Positions 1 to 9,465 of a DNA stretch of 64,000 bases are shown piece after piece. Origin of the DNA: Plasmodium relictum (taxonomy: Eukaryota; Apicomplexa; Aconoidasida; Haemosporida; Plasmodiidae); NCBI RefSeq assembly GCF_900005765.1, contig NC_041679.1:1-64000 (forward strand). The letters are read 5' to 3'. The notes beneath the pieces were generated by a model. That model was not told the origin of the DNA and did not search any database. It was given only the letters and a program-made list of their open reading frames with translations. Each line of letters begins with the position of its first letter. Positions within the stretch are counted from its first letter, which is position 1. Position numbers and translations under genes: made by a program.

Positions 1-64
1 CTATCGATCCTTTATATTTGCAAAATTACGGAATTTATTTCTTACTGTGCATATAGAGGTGTCT

Positions 65-97
<33 letters not shown>

Positions 98-120
98 TGC
101 CAAGCGCTCCTAGCGACGTA

Positions 121-158
<38 letters not shown>

Positions 159-200
159 GGACGCAGAAGTCTCAAAGTGTCGGATTGTTCACCCGCTAAT

Positions 201-255
<55 letters not shown>

Positions 256-680
256 ATGAATCATATGATATATTATTATATATATATAGTATTGTGACAG
301 TAATCCAACTTGGTACGAGAGGATTAGTTGGTTCAGACAATTGGTACAGCAATTGGTTGACAAACCAGTGTTGCGAAGCTAAGTCTGTTGGATAATGGCT
401 GAACGCCTCTTAAGCCAGAACCCATGCTGATTAAACAATACTATTCCGTTCTTTTTTGTTCAACTTTTACTGCTAATGTAAAAGAGAAATTATACATGTA
501 TTTTTTTACAAATACATAAATAATCCTATCTGTTCCTTTTTAAGGGACTTAATAGTAATTTAACAACAAAAAAGAATTTCACTAATTGTAGACGACTTTT
601 TTGCCTCAGGGTGCTGTAAACATGAAAGTAAACTTTGTTTTACGATCTGTTGAGGCTTATCCCTAGTGGTAAAGTGATTT
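1..680 (+). rRNA. 28S (LSU) rRNA, 3' part
   Basis: The window opens inside a cytosolic large-subunit rRNA gene. The peptidyl-transferase segment (cacagggataactggcttgt, about 74-93) is present, followed by the universally conserved stretch through about 230. The sarcin-ricin loop core tacgagagga lies at 314-323, with its GAGA tetraloop at 317-320. The 3' end is placed near 680 because the segment around 637-680 (tacgatctgttgag, then gtgattt) lines up with the remembered 3' end of yeast 25S rRNA. The T-rich tract after that is presumably outside the mature rRNA. The rest of the unit (5' 28S, 5.8S, 18S) would lie left of the window. Plasmodium carries a few dispersed, stage-specific rRNA units (A and S types); I cannot tell which type this is from the 3' end alone. 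Confidence 0.96.
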
Positions 681-3602
681 TTTTAAAAAAGGAATTAAAA
701 AGTATATTTTAAAGTATATATTTTATATGCTTTAAATAATAATAAACAATTTTAAAATATCAATTTTTTTAATAGAAATGTATATTATATTTTCTGTATG
801 TTGTATGTATGTTCGTTCTATTTAATTTTTTTTATAAATAAAACATATAAATTATGAAAATTATCAAATATGTATACTAAAAGGGAAAAAATAAATAATT
901 CTTAAATAATACATTCATGTTATTTTAATTTAATAAGGAAGCATAAATATTAGAAAAACAAATACAATTAATAAAGTGGGGAAATTTAAGAGTAATGAAA
1001 TTTTATTATAATTTTATTTTTATATATAGTAATTATGTAATGAAACTCAAAATTATTGAAGTCTTAATTTTTTCTCTATATGAATTTTTAATTTTAGTTT
1101 ATTTACATAGTTAAATATGAAATACTAATTTAAGCATAATATTGTCAAATATATTTTATTCCAAAAATTCATAACAATACTTATTGCTTTAAATCTTTTT
1201 ATATTTTTAATATTCTGTTGAAAAGTATAGTAAAAGATAAATACTCATACAATTATCTGAGAATATTTAAAAAGGAAAAATTTTTCTTAATGTTCATTTT
1301 TATATGCCCAATAAAATGGAATAAACCTTTTTATGTATATATATATGTTTATTTTTATGAAAAATAAATAAATATTCAGTAGGTACGAATATTTATGCAG
1401 AAAGTTTTATTTTGTATTTTTTTGTATAAAAAATATTTACATTAAAAAGTAAATATTCACAAAATTTCAATGTTTATTTAAAAAAAATATATTTTTCCCT
1501 AAAAATTTTATGATATATATAGAATTAGAAATTGTAATGAAGAAAAACATTAAGATATAGATTATTATATTATATAAAATTATTTTATATTAACAATACA
1601 TACTAAAAGGTTATATACTATTTATAATTAAAGATAATTTGTTCTTTATAAAGTTTTGGAATATGCAATTTTTATAGTATAAACTTTATAGTATAAACAA
1701 ATTATAAAAAAAGTTCCTAAAGTATATATATAATGCTTTCTATTATAACTTAAAAGGAATCCTAAAAGAATAAAATTAAATATATAGTATGAAAAATAAT
1801 TTATGCAAAAAGGTTTTAGCATTTTTAAATAAAACATATACACGTAGTTTTTGAAATAAAATTATTCATTTTGTTAACGAGAAATCATTGTTAATTTTTT
1901 TAAATACTTGAAACAATGAAGATGATATAAAGAGCTAGTCGAGTTCTCAATGCAATAGTGGTGATAGATAGATAATACCTTAAATAACAATATAAAAATA
2001 TCGTAGCAAAAAGAGAAATTTTAATTTTTTTGAATTATCATTTTTAAGAGGTTTATTCTTAAGGAAAATAATAAATTTGTAGAGAAATAGTTATTTTATA
2101 CTTAAATTTTTTTTCTCTATTCTTACTGAAATTGTAAAATCAGAAAAAAAAGTTTTAAGTTTTATGAATTTCTCATATTAAATAATGCATTAAAAATAAC
2201 GAAAATATTGAGGGTAATATTATATTTCCTTTAAAATACAATAAATGCTATATAAACTTTAAAAAGTAATTTTATCAGGAACAAAATCATTATAGACACT
2301 CCTCAACCCTGTTCATTAAATGGTTTGTTCAAGCTCTACAAGGATGTTTAAATTCGCAATCAATAAACCATTATTTTAAAATAATAAAATTTATTAATTT
2401 TCTGATAATATAATTATGACAAATTCAGTTCATATATTATTATATTGTGGTACAAATCATAATGAAATTATATTTTGGAAAAAATTTTCTTTTTTTATAA
2501 ATTTATAAAATATGTTATAAGTATTCACTAATTTATTATATATTTTAACTTTTTGTATAAATTATTACATTTACAGTCGAAATGATTTTACAGGAGAAAA
2601 AAATTGATTAATAAGAAATTAATAAATTAAACACTAGTTAGTATATTATGATAATGTTTTCAAAAAAATACTTATACACGTTATTTAAATTTTTTTTGAT
2701 GATTACGTAAATATTACATTGAATTATTTAATGATAAAAAATGATTACCAAAATTTTAATAGTGTAACATATATATATATTGAATAATTATTTTAAACGT
2801 TAATTTTTTTTGTATAATGAGATAAATATTATATTTTATTAAAAATTTCAAATTATAAAGAGTTATATTTCTTTATTATGTTACATTATATTACATTATA
2901 TAATTTACAATCATGATTTTATTTGTAAATATATAAATTGTACTTCATATATATTCTATATATATGTCTATAAATTTTTTCTTAAATATGTTCTATTTTC
3001 ATAACATTTTTAAAAAAGGCCAATAATGAAAAAAAGGTTAAAATAGAAAAATAAAGTATATGCATATGCATATCAACCACTTTCTTATTTTTATAGGTTT
3101 ATTAAATTGCCTGTTACGTGCTACAAATTAAATCAAAGAATTTAATAATTTATTCTGTTGGAATAATCATTTACCTTTAACATTCCACTTTAATATCACA
3201 CAAAAAAAAAAGAATACTATATGAAGACATAAATACATTAAATAAAAATATAACATTCTGTTATTTTTATCATTGTAGTACATAAGCACAATTCAATTAA
3301 ATTTATAAAACAGTTCCAATAAATTTTTTTTTTAAACAATTTTGCTAGATGAAATAATTTTTACTAATTATATTGTTGATGATACTACTGAATAATTCTT
3401 GTACGCGTTACCCACGTTATTTATTTTATTTCATAATATAAAATTACGTGCATGAAAAGATTTAAAGTTCATCTTATCAACCATTTATAAACAGACAAAA
3501 AAAAATTTGATAATAGATAGATAGCTTTGTTTTTTGTTTATTATGTTCTGTATATAAAGACATTTCCATTTATATTTTTGAATATATTTTTTTTTATACA
3601 GC
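681..3602. other. Long AT-rich intergenic stretch between 28S rRNA and chitinase
   Basis: About 2.9 kb with no open frame that looks like a gene. The short frames here are low-complexity F/Y/I/L runs from A/T homopolymers. Two small islands stand out by base composition and pairing potential: 1916-1975 (hairpin agagct/agttct) and 2294-2372 (8-bp inverted repeat aatggttt/aaaccatt). Both are reported under findings. Nothing else is supported. The right end merges into the chitinase promoter. Confidence 0.6.
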
Positions 3603-3726
3603 TAGCTATATGAAATTCTTTTTTCTTTTTTTTAAGCTATATGTGACTTTTTCATGGCTATCTTATCTTTTATTTCTTCTTTTGCTTATATAACTACACA
3701 CAGTTTTTTTTTAACCTTTTCAGCTA
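3603..3726 (+). promoter_or_regulatory. Cluster of AP2-O-type hexamers upstream of chitinase
   Basis: Three hexamers matching the ookinete ApiAP2 factor AP2-O consensus [TC][AG]GC[TC][AG] lie 264-387 bp before the chitinase ATG: tagcta at 3603-3608, tggcta at 3655-3660 and cagcta at 3721-3726. A near match, aagcta, is at 3634-3639. The consensus is recalled from work on the rodent parasite AP2-O. Chitinase is a known ookinete-stage product, so the placement is biologically sensible. That AP2-O binds here is inference. Confidence 0.5.
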
Positions 3727-3989
3727 TAATTTTTTTTTTTACATTATGGTTGTATAAACAAACCTTTTTACTAATTTTCTTTTCTTTTTTATTTATTTTT
3801 TTTTTTAATTTTTTATTTATTTATATTTATTTATTTATATTAATTTATTTATATTAATTTATTTATATTAATTTTTTATTTCATTGTTTTTTTGTATTTT
3901 TTAATTTTTTTGTTTAATTTTTTCGTGTTTGTATATAATCTAAATATTATAATTTCTTTTATTTGCTTCAATATATAATTCCTGGGAAA

Positions 3990-5753
3990 ATGAAGTCTAA
4001 TATATCAATATTTTTAATTGTAGTATTCTTTCTGTGTTACGCAAATTCCAGAACTTTAAAAGGAAAAAATAATAAAAATAATTCATTGAATATGATGAGA
4101 GAAAATAAAAATGATATTCACCAAAAAAAAATTCATGATTCTTTTTCGCATCTTAAATCATATGTTCATAATTCCGAAAAATTTGGATCTGACTGCAGAA
4201 GTGAATGTAGCAGTGGAACTATAGGAAATAGTGAAAATAGCAATAAACATAATAGAAAATCCCCAAGAGAAATTTTACAGGAATACAAAAGAAGGAAACA
4301 AGGTATAATTGCAGGATACTATGGCTCATGGAACAGTCAGGGTGATAGAGCAAAGCAAATGGCTGATTCAAGTCCAATGGTATCAATTCTTTATATTGCT
4401 TTTGCTCGTATCAATATGCTATATGATGTATCTAGACCATTTAATAGTAGGCAAAAATTTCTATTAAGAAAACATGGCTTAGAATATGAAACATATGGTA
4501 TGATGCTTAATGAAATCAGACGTATAAGAAAAGCACGTCCAGATATAATTATTCTTTTATCATTAGGAGGAGAAACCTATATGATAGAAATAGAAAAAGA
4601 GATTGATTATGTAGATAAAACATTAAAGCTCATTAATGACTTTGATTTAGATGGTGTAGACATTGATTGGGAACCACATGGAAGTTTTAATAACTTAAAT
4701 GAATTGGATTTTTCAAATTATTATATTAAATTAATTAATTTACTAAGAGAAAATATTCCAGAACAAAAGTTAATTTCAATTTCTGGTTCATCAAATGCTG
4801 CTTTATCATGCGTTTCAGGAGTTGCATCTTTTTGTAAAGATGAAGAATCTCCATATAATACCAAGTTTTTATCTGAACAAATGGAGACAAATGGTGAATT
4901 ATACAGGGCAGCATCTATGTTATCAGCAGGAACTTTTATTAATATTTTTAATACAGCTAAGGAGAAAATAGATCTTGTATTTATTCAAACATACAATTTA
5001 GAAACTAGTAATCCAAATATTATGGTGGATATGTACCTATCCCATTTATATTTTGGTTTAAAATATGATATTACTGTTATATTAGGTTTTTCATTAGAAC
5101 ATAATAGAGGTGGATTTAGCCCAGAAAATGAAGAATTATTAAAGTTGGTAGGAAAAACAATACATGAAAAAAACCACAGCAATAATAGAGCAGACGGTGT
5201 GGGGGTGTGGCATTTATTTATGAAAGAACAGTTGCCAACTGGATCATACAATATAGAAAATTTTCTTACAACTATTTGGAAGCATTTAAATCCTGAAATA
5301 GAACCTCCAAAAGACGTTGCTATAACTGAAGATCCAGAAGATTGTAGTACGATAGATGAGTATGTTCCAGGGATTATTATTCCTACCATAGGAATATATT
5401 ACAAACACAATGATGCTATTTGGAAAACTAGATCTTATTCAATTCAAGCACCTGGTATAAATAGATACGAATGGGATTTAGTCAAAGTGTGCTATGAAAA
5501 AACATGTAATGGAAAAGCAACCCATTATTATAACACTGATTATAAAGAGGGTTCTATTATTATTTGGAAAGGAGAGCCATATTTAATTAAATGGTGGCAA
5601 CAAGGACCTCCAGAGGGTGATGCACTAGAGGCATACACAAAATTAGATGCATCTGAATGCCCAGGATTAGATGAATGGAATAAAAAATATCCACATAAGC
5701 CAATTGAAGTAGAAGAGCCATATGTACAAGAAGAAGATTTACCCATACAATAA
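3990..5753 (+). CDS. CHT1: Ookinete chitinase, long form with chitin-binding domain (GH18)
   Basis: Secreted endochitinase that lets the ookinete cross the chitin-containing peritrophic matrix of the mosquito midgut. The first ATG of the frame, at 3990, gives 587 residues and starts directly with a signal peptide (MKSNISIFLIVVFFLCYA); upstream in-frame codons lack an ATG. Next is a basic, presumably cleaved pro-region to about residue 100. The GH18 catalytic barrel starts at GIIAGYYGSW (about 105), has the SLGG strand at 191-194 and the active-site motif DGVDIDWE at 221-228, with E228 the acid/base. All catalytic acidic residues are present. The last ~75 residues (from about 518) look like a type-3/CBM5-12 chitin-binding domain, with a WW pair at 535-536 and Cys557. 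The length and architecture match the P. gallinaceum CHT1 type rather than the short P. falciparum enzyme, which lacks the pro- and binding domains. Single exon. The AP2-O-like hexamers upstream suggest ookinete control. Confidence 0.96.
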   Translation: MKSNISIFLIVVFFLCYANSRTLKGKNNKNNSLNMMRENKNDIHQKKIHDSFSHLKSYVHNSEKFGSDCRSECSSGTIGNSENSNKHNRKSPREILQEYKRRKQGIIAGYYGSWNSQGDRAKQMADSSPMVSILYIAFARINMLYDVSRPFNSRQKFLLRKHGLEYETYGMMLNEIRRIRKARPDIIILLSLGGETYMIEIEKEIDYVDKTLKLINDFDLDGVDIDWEPHGSFNNLNELDFSNYYIKLINLLRENIPEQKLISISGSSNAALSCVSGVASFCKDEESPYNTKFLSEQMETNGELYRAASMLSAGTFINIFNTAKEKIDLVFIQTYNLETSNPNIMVDMYLSHLYFGLKYDITVILGFSLEHNRGGFSPENEELLKLVGKTIHEKNHSNNRADGVGVWHLFMKEQLPTGSYNIENFLTTIWKHLNPEIEPPKDVAITEDPEDCSTIDEYVPGIIIPTIGIYYKHNDAIWKTRSYSIQAPGINRYEWDLVKVCYEKTCNGKATHYYNTDYKEGSIIIWKGEPYLIKWWQQGPPEGDALEAYTKLDASECPGLDEWNKKYPHKPIEVEEPYVQEEDLPIQ

Positions 5754-6773
5754 ATAAAAAATTTTCTTAAAAAAATTAGATCAATATTTCATAGAAAATA
5801 AATTATTTCATCGAAAAATATAGCAATTGCTGTAAATTTTAAGAATAATAGAAAAAAAAATTAAATTATTTAACACTAAAAGATCTTTTTTTTCTTTTTA
5901 TAAAAAAATGTGTATTTTTTTTAAATTTTCTGTAAAATAGGATGTCATTTTTTACACTCTTTAAGAAAAACATAATTTTGAAAGAATGTCCTTTTTAAAA
6001 ATGCATTATGTAACACCTTTAATATTTTATAATTTTTTTTTTATATTTATATTAATAAGGATTGTATTTTTTTATATATGCATTGAAAAGTTATTAATAT
6101 ATAGAAATAAAACTGTAACAACAAATAGCTCATTATAAAGTTAAGTAAAATGTAATAGTTTGAAAAATAATATATTTAATTAAAAGTATTAAAACTATAT
6201 TTAAAAGTAAAGTTGTAGAACATGCAAAACAATAATGTGTACTACCTTAAAAAACATTGCATATTATTTCGTATGATAAAATAGATTAAAAAATATCTTT
6301 ATTTAAAAAAAATACTTTAAAGCTCACAGATATATTTTTTCTATTTAAGAGACGCCTTAACATTCCAGCTAAAAATTTATTGTACAAAACATAAAGAAAA
6401 AAAAAAGAAATTTTTTTTTGACTATATTCATAAGATTTAAGTTTTTTTTTTCTGAATAAATTCTTGGAAAATTAATGAATTAATGATTTTTTATAGATTA
6501 TATTTTTATAACTAACGATAACTAATTTTGATGGAGGATAATATTATTATATTATTAAATATTTGTATTTATTATTTCAGTTTTGATAAAAATAAGGGAA
6601 ATTTTTATTAAATTATATTTTTGTCTCTTAAAATTAGTGTGTAAAGAATAGTACAAATATTGAGTTAACATATTTTTATTTAAAGGATTAAAAATTCTAT
6701 ATGAAATAAATTATTTATTTTATATTTAGTAGTGTAATTATTTAATAATTAACTGTTCAAATACTTTTTTAAG
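5754..6773. other. AT-rich 3' flank of chitinase, no gene seen
   Basis: About 1 kb of A/T-rich sequence between the chitinase stop and the assembly gap. I see no open frame above noise and no structured RNA. It presumably holds the chitinase 3' UTR and polyadenylation signals. Confidence 0.6.
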
Positions 6774-7073
6774 NNNNNNNNNNNNNNNNNNNNNNNNNNN
6801 NNNNNNNNNNNNNNNNNNNNNNNNNNNNNNNNNNNNNNNNNNNNNNNNNNNNNNNNNNNNNNNNNNNNNNNNNNNNNNNNNNNNNNNNNNNNNNNNNNNN
6901 NNNNNNNNNNNNNNNNNNNNNNNNNNNNNNNNNNNNNNNNNNNNNNNNNNNNNNNNNNNNNNNNNNNNNNNNNNNNNNNNNNNNNNNNNNNNNNNNNNNN
7001 NNNNNNNNNNNNNNNNNNNNNNNNNNNNNNNNNNNNNNNNNNNNNNNNNNNNNNNNNNNNNNNNNNNNNNNNN
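6774..7073. other. Assembly gap (300 N)
   Basis: Exactly 300 consecutive N. A round number usually marks a scaffold gap of estimated or arbitrary size, so the true distance and content between the chitinase and the repeat-bearing block to the right are unknown. Confidence 0.99.
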
Positions 7074-7104
7074 TGTTTGTTTATTTATATATATATATAT
7101 ATCT

Positions 7105-7620
7105 TTGTAATTTAAAAAAAAAAAAAAAAAAAATTAAATATTTTTTTTTTTTTGGGAAGAGTTTTTTGAAAGAAATGTTATGTTATAATATGTTTTAATT
7201 TTTAGTGTAAATAAAAATTAAAAGGAATGAATGTTATGTTATGTTATGTTTTAATTTTTAGTGTAAATAAAAATTAAAAGAAAGAAATGTTAACTTATTA
7301 AAAACTTAAGAGATAAGAGAAATATTTATGTATTATTCAATGTATATTTTTGAAATAACATTGAATATCATAAAATTTTGACTTAATAAATTGTTATAAA
7401 TTATTTGTATGTTTTTAATTAAAAGAAGATATTAATTCTTTGTAAATAAAAACTCATTTATAACTGTTAATAGGTTTATTAAAAGATGCAGTAAAATTTA
7501 ACTTCAATTAAATATTATGCATCATAAGAAAACTGTATATATATATATAATAAAAACGAATATATATATATAAACGTATACTTAGTTATACATGCTCTTT
7601 ATTAATTTGTTTATTTAATA
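7105..7620 (+). repeat. Diverged direct duplication, left copy
   Basis: This stretch aligns, with gaps, to 8280-8705. Shared landmarks in the same order are atatctttgtaatttt plus an A run, the segment ending taattctttgtaaataaaaa (compare ttattcttcgtaaataaaaa in the right copy), and catgctctttattaatt just before the coding relic. Offset between copies is about 1.1-1.2 kb. The copies look like duplicated promoter and 5' flanks of two related, now broken genes. Confidence 0.55.
7175..7286. repeat. 56-bp tandem repeat, two copies
   Basis: Two adjacent 56-bp units, 7175-7230 and 7231-7286. Each runs from atgttatgtt through ttttaatttttagtgtaaat to an A-rich end, differing at a few bases. A third unit begins (atgtta) and then diverges. 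The array lies just right of the assembly gap, inside the left copy of the larger duplicated segment. Confidence 0.75.
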
Positions 7621-8140
7621 CTCTAGCAAAGTCATTAAACGGGCAATTAATAAATCACAAAGTCATTAAGCAGACAATTAATAAGTCAATTTTATATGCC
7701 TATGTTTTTCAAGAACAACAACAGAAACAACTAAGGAAGTAAGAATAATTTATCTAAACAATATATGGAAAAAACAAAATGAGAATTTAATTAAAATAAA
7801 GGAAAAACTTTAATTAAGAATAAAAAGATTAAAGTGGGAGACATTATATCTTATGGATTATCTGAATATGAGAGAAAGCCATACCCATTTATTATAGAAG
7901 AAAAGAAATATAGATTCCTTTAACAAAAGTTAAATTGTTAATAAAACAAATGAACTATATGAAAGACGAATGAATAATCTAATACAAGTGATTGATAATC
8001 ATAAAATTAAATTAGATACTATGAAAATATTAAAACCTAAAGATTATTTCGATATTTGTGATAGAAATAACCTTTCACAATTTGAAAATTTGAGTAATAA
8101 AGATAAAAGAATTAGTGAAAAAATACTGGTTAATAAATAA
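7554..8140 (+). pseudogene. Decayed gene of a probable subtelomeric family, copy A
   Basis: Several open fragments in different frames make a broken gene. Fragment 1 (7554-7742) has no ATG and reads through a hydrophobic stretch (ILSYTCSLLICLFNTLAKS) and then a K/Q-rich end. Fragment 2 (7813-7923) contains KVGDIISYGLSEYERKPYPF. Fragment 3 (7934-8140) ends with NLSNKDKRISEKILVNK and a stop. Composition is less homopolymeric than neighbouring noise, and the first fragment has a homologue 1.1 kb away, which supports real ancestry. The layout (hydrophobic leader, then a charged body) resembles exported-protein families of malaria parasite chromosome ends. I cannot name the family. Confidence 0.45.
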
Positions 8141-8279
8141 ATGTTATTAACCTTTTGTAATATAAAATTAGCTTACTAGTTAGGAAAATACAAGTCAGGT
8201 ACGCACTGACACTAGTCATAAAAAAAAAAAAATATATATATATATATCCATATTTTTTTTGCTTACTTTTTTTTTATAT

Positions 8280-8705
8280 ATCTTTGTAATTTTTTAAAAA
8301 AAAAAATGTCCGAATTTTTTTTTTGGATTTGTTGATGATTTTGAGCTGAGATATTACTAATTTTTAATTAAAATATAAAAATTAATGGATGGAATTATAA
8401 ATTTTGTGTTGTATTCGATTTGTATATTTTCAAATAGCATTAAATAATTTAGAGTTTAATTTGCGTTATTTATTATAACTTAATTTTGTGTGTGTTTTTA
8501 GTTAAAATAATATACTTATTCTTCGTAAATAAAAATACATTGGTAAAATTAAAAATATATCTATTAAGTGATACATAATTGCTTAATTTAAATTAAAGGT
8601 TATATATATATTAAATATTACTATGTATAATAAAAATAAGTATATATACTAAAAATATGTATATTTAGTTATGCATGCTCTTTATTAATTGTTTTGTTTA
8701 ATACT
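8280..8705 (+). repeat. Diverged direct duplication, right copy
   Basis: Right-hand counterpart of 7105-7620. It shares the tctttgtaatttttt plus A-run start, cgtaaataaaaatacat, and tatgcatgctctttattaatt before its own coding relic. It carries tgcatgc at 8673-8679, which resembles motifs bound by some ApiAP2 factors; the left copy has acatgc instead. Identity is clearly below that of a recent duplication. Confidence 0.55.
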
Positions 8706-8943
8706 CTATCAAAATCATTGAATAGGCAATCAATAAAATACTATTGAAATATAATAATTGAAGGTATATAAAAATCTGTCTAAAAAAGTGGAAAATATTG
8801 CAAGTTTTAAGATATAATTTCCAATAAAAACACAAAAATTAAGCTCATCAGAAAAAGCGTTTTTATGATATATTGCAGATGAAGATATTCCAAAAGACGA
8901 ACAATTATTAATTAATTTAAAACAGTTGCTCAAGCAAAAATAA
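8661..8943 (+). pseudogene. Decayed gene of the same probable family, copy B
   Basis: The first fragment (8661-8747) reads IFSYACSLLIVLFNTLSKSL and then stops. It matches the hydrophobic leader of copy A almost residue for residue. A second open stretch (8776-8943) starts LSKKVENIASFKI, contains two in-frame stops, and ends with DEDIPKDEQLLINLKQLLKQ before a final stop. No ATG precedes either part. The gene is inactive as written. The conserved leader shows that A and B descend from one ancestor, while the downstream bodies no longer resemble each other. Confidence 0.45.
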
Positions 8944-9255
8944 AGTAAAAGTATATCTTAAATACTTTACCATTATAGCAATCCATTCACTAAACACTAA
9001 TGCAGAAATACAGAAAAAATGAAATAAAGAATTTATAAGAATATTCATTATATTTAAAAATAAAAATTAATTTTACAAATTCTAGCAAGACTTTTGGAAA
9101 ATAAAATGAAGAGACTAAAGACATATTAATAAATTAATTTCTCTATGGATGATATCTTTATAATTATTTTTAATACACTTCTTAAATAGATGCATATGAT
9201 TTAAGTTATGAAAATTTTTTTTTAAACTTTATTAATTTTTGTGCATATTGACATG

Positions 9256-9465
9256 TATTTCTTGGAATTTTTTAATTTAAACTTCAAAGATGAGGATATT
9301 TTGTTTATTATTATCCTATGTAATTTAATTCTTTTAGATATAATATATAAAGAAGAAACAAATGAAAAAAAAAAAAAAAATACAAAACATAATAATTATA
9401 TAGAGCTTTTTTTGACTTACATAAAAAGTAGATATATATATTTGATATCAAAAGGAAAAAAATAA
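9256..9465 (+). pseudogene. Possible third coding relic or tail of copy B
   Basis: An open stretch from an ATG at about 9253-9256 encodes about 69 residues. It has an acidic patch, one hydrophobic segment (ILFIIILCNLILLDIIY) and a lysine-rich tail ending in a stop. Hydrophobic-segment-plus-basic-tail ends are common in exported Plasmodium families, and this sits 300 bp after relic B. It could equally be chance coding in AT-rich DNA. Weak support. Confidence 0.2.

Noticed and set aside
3654-3857. Open frame in front of chitinase, F/Y/I/L-rich
   Set aside because: Product of T-rich homopolymers and tttatttata repeats; it overlaps the promoter and has no motif.
7813-8140. Retrotransposon integrase-like origin for relic A
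   Set aside because: KVGDIISYG superficially recalls an integrase end, but no catalytic motif, reverse transcriptase or LTR is visible nearby.
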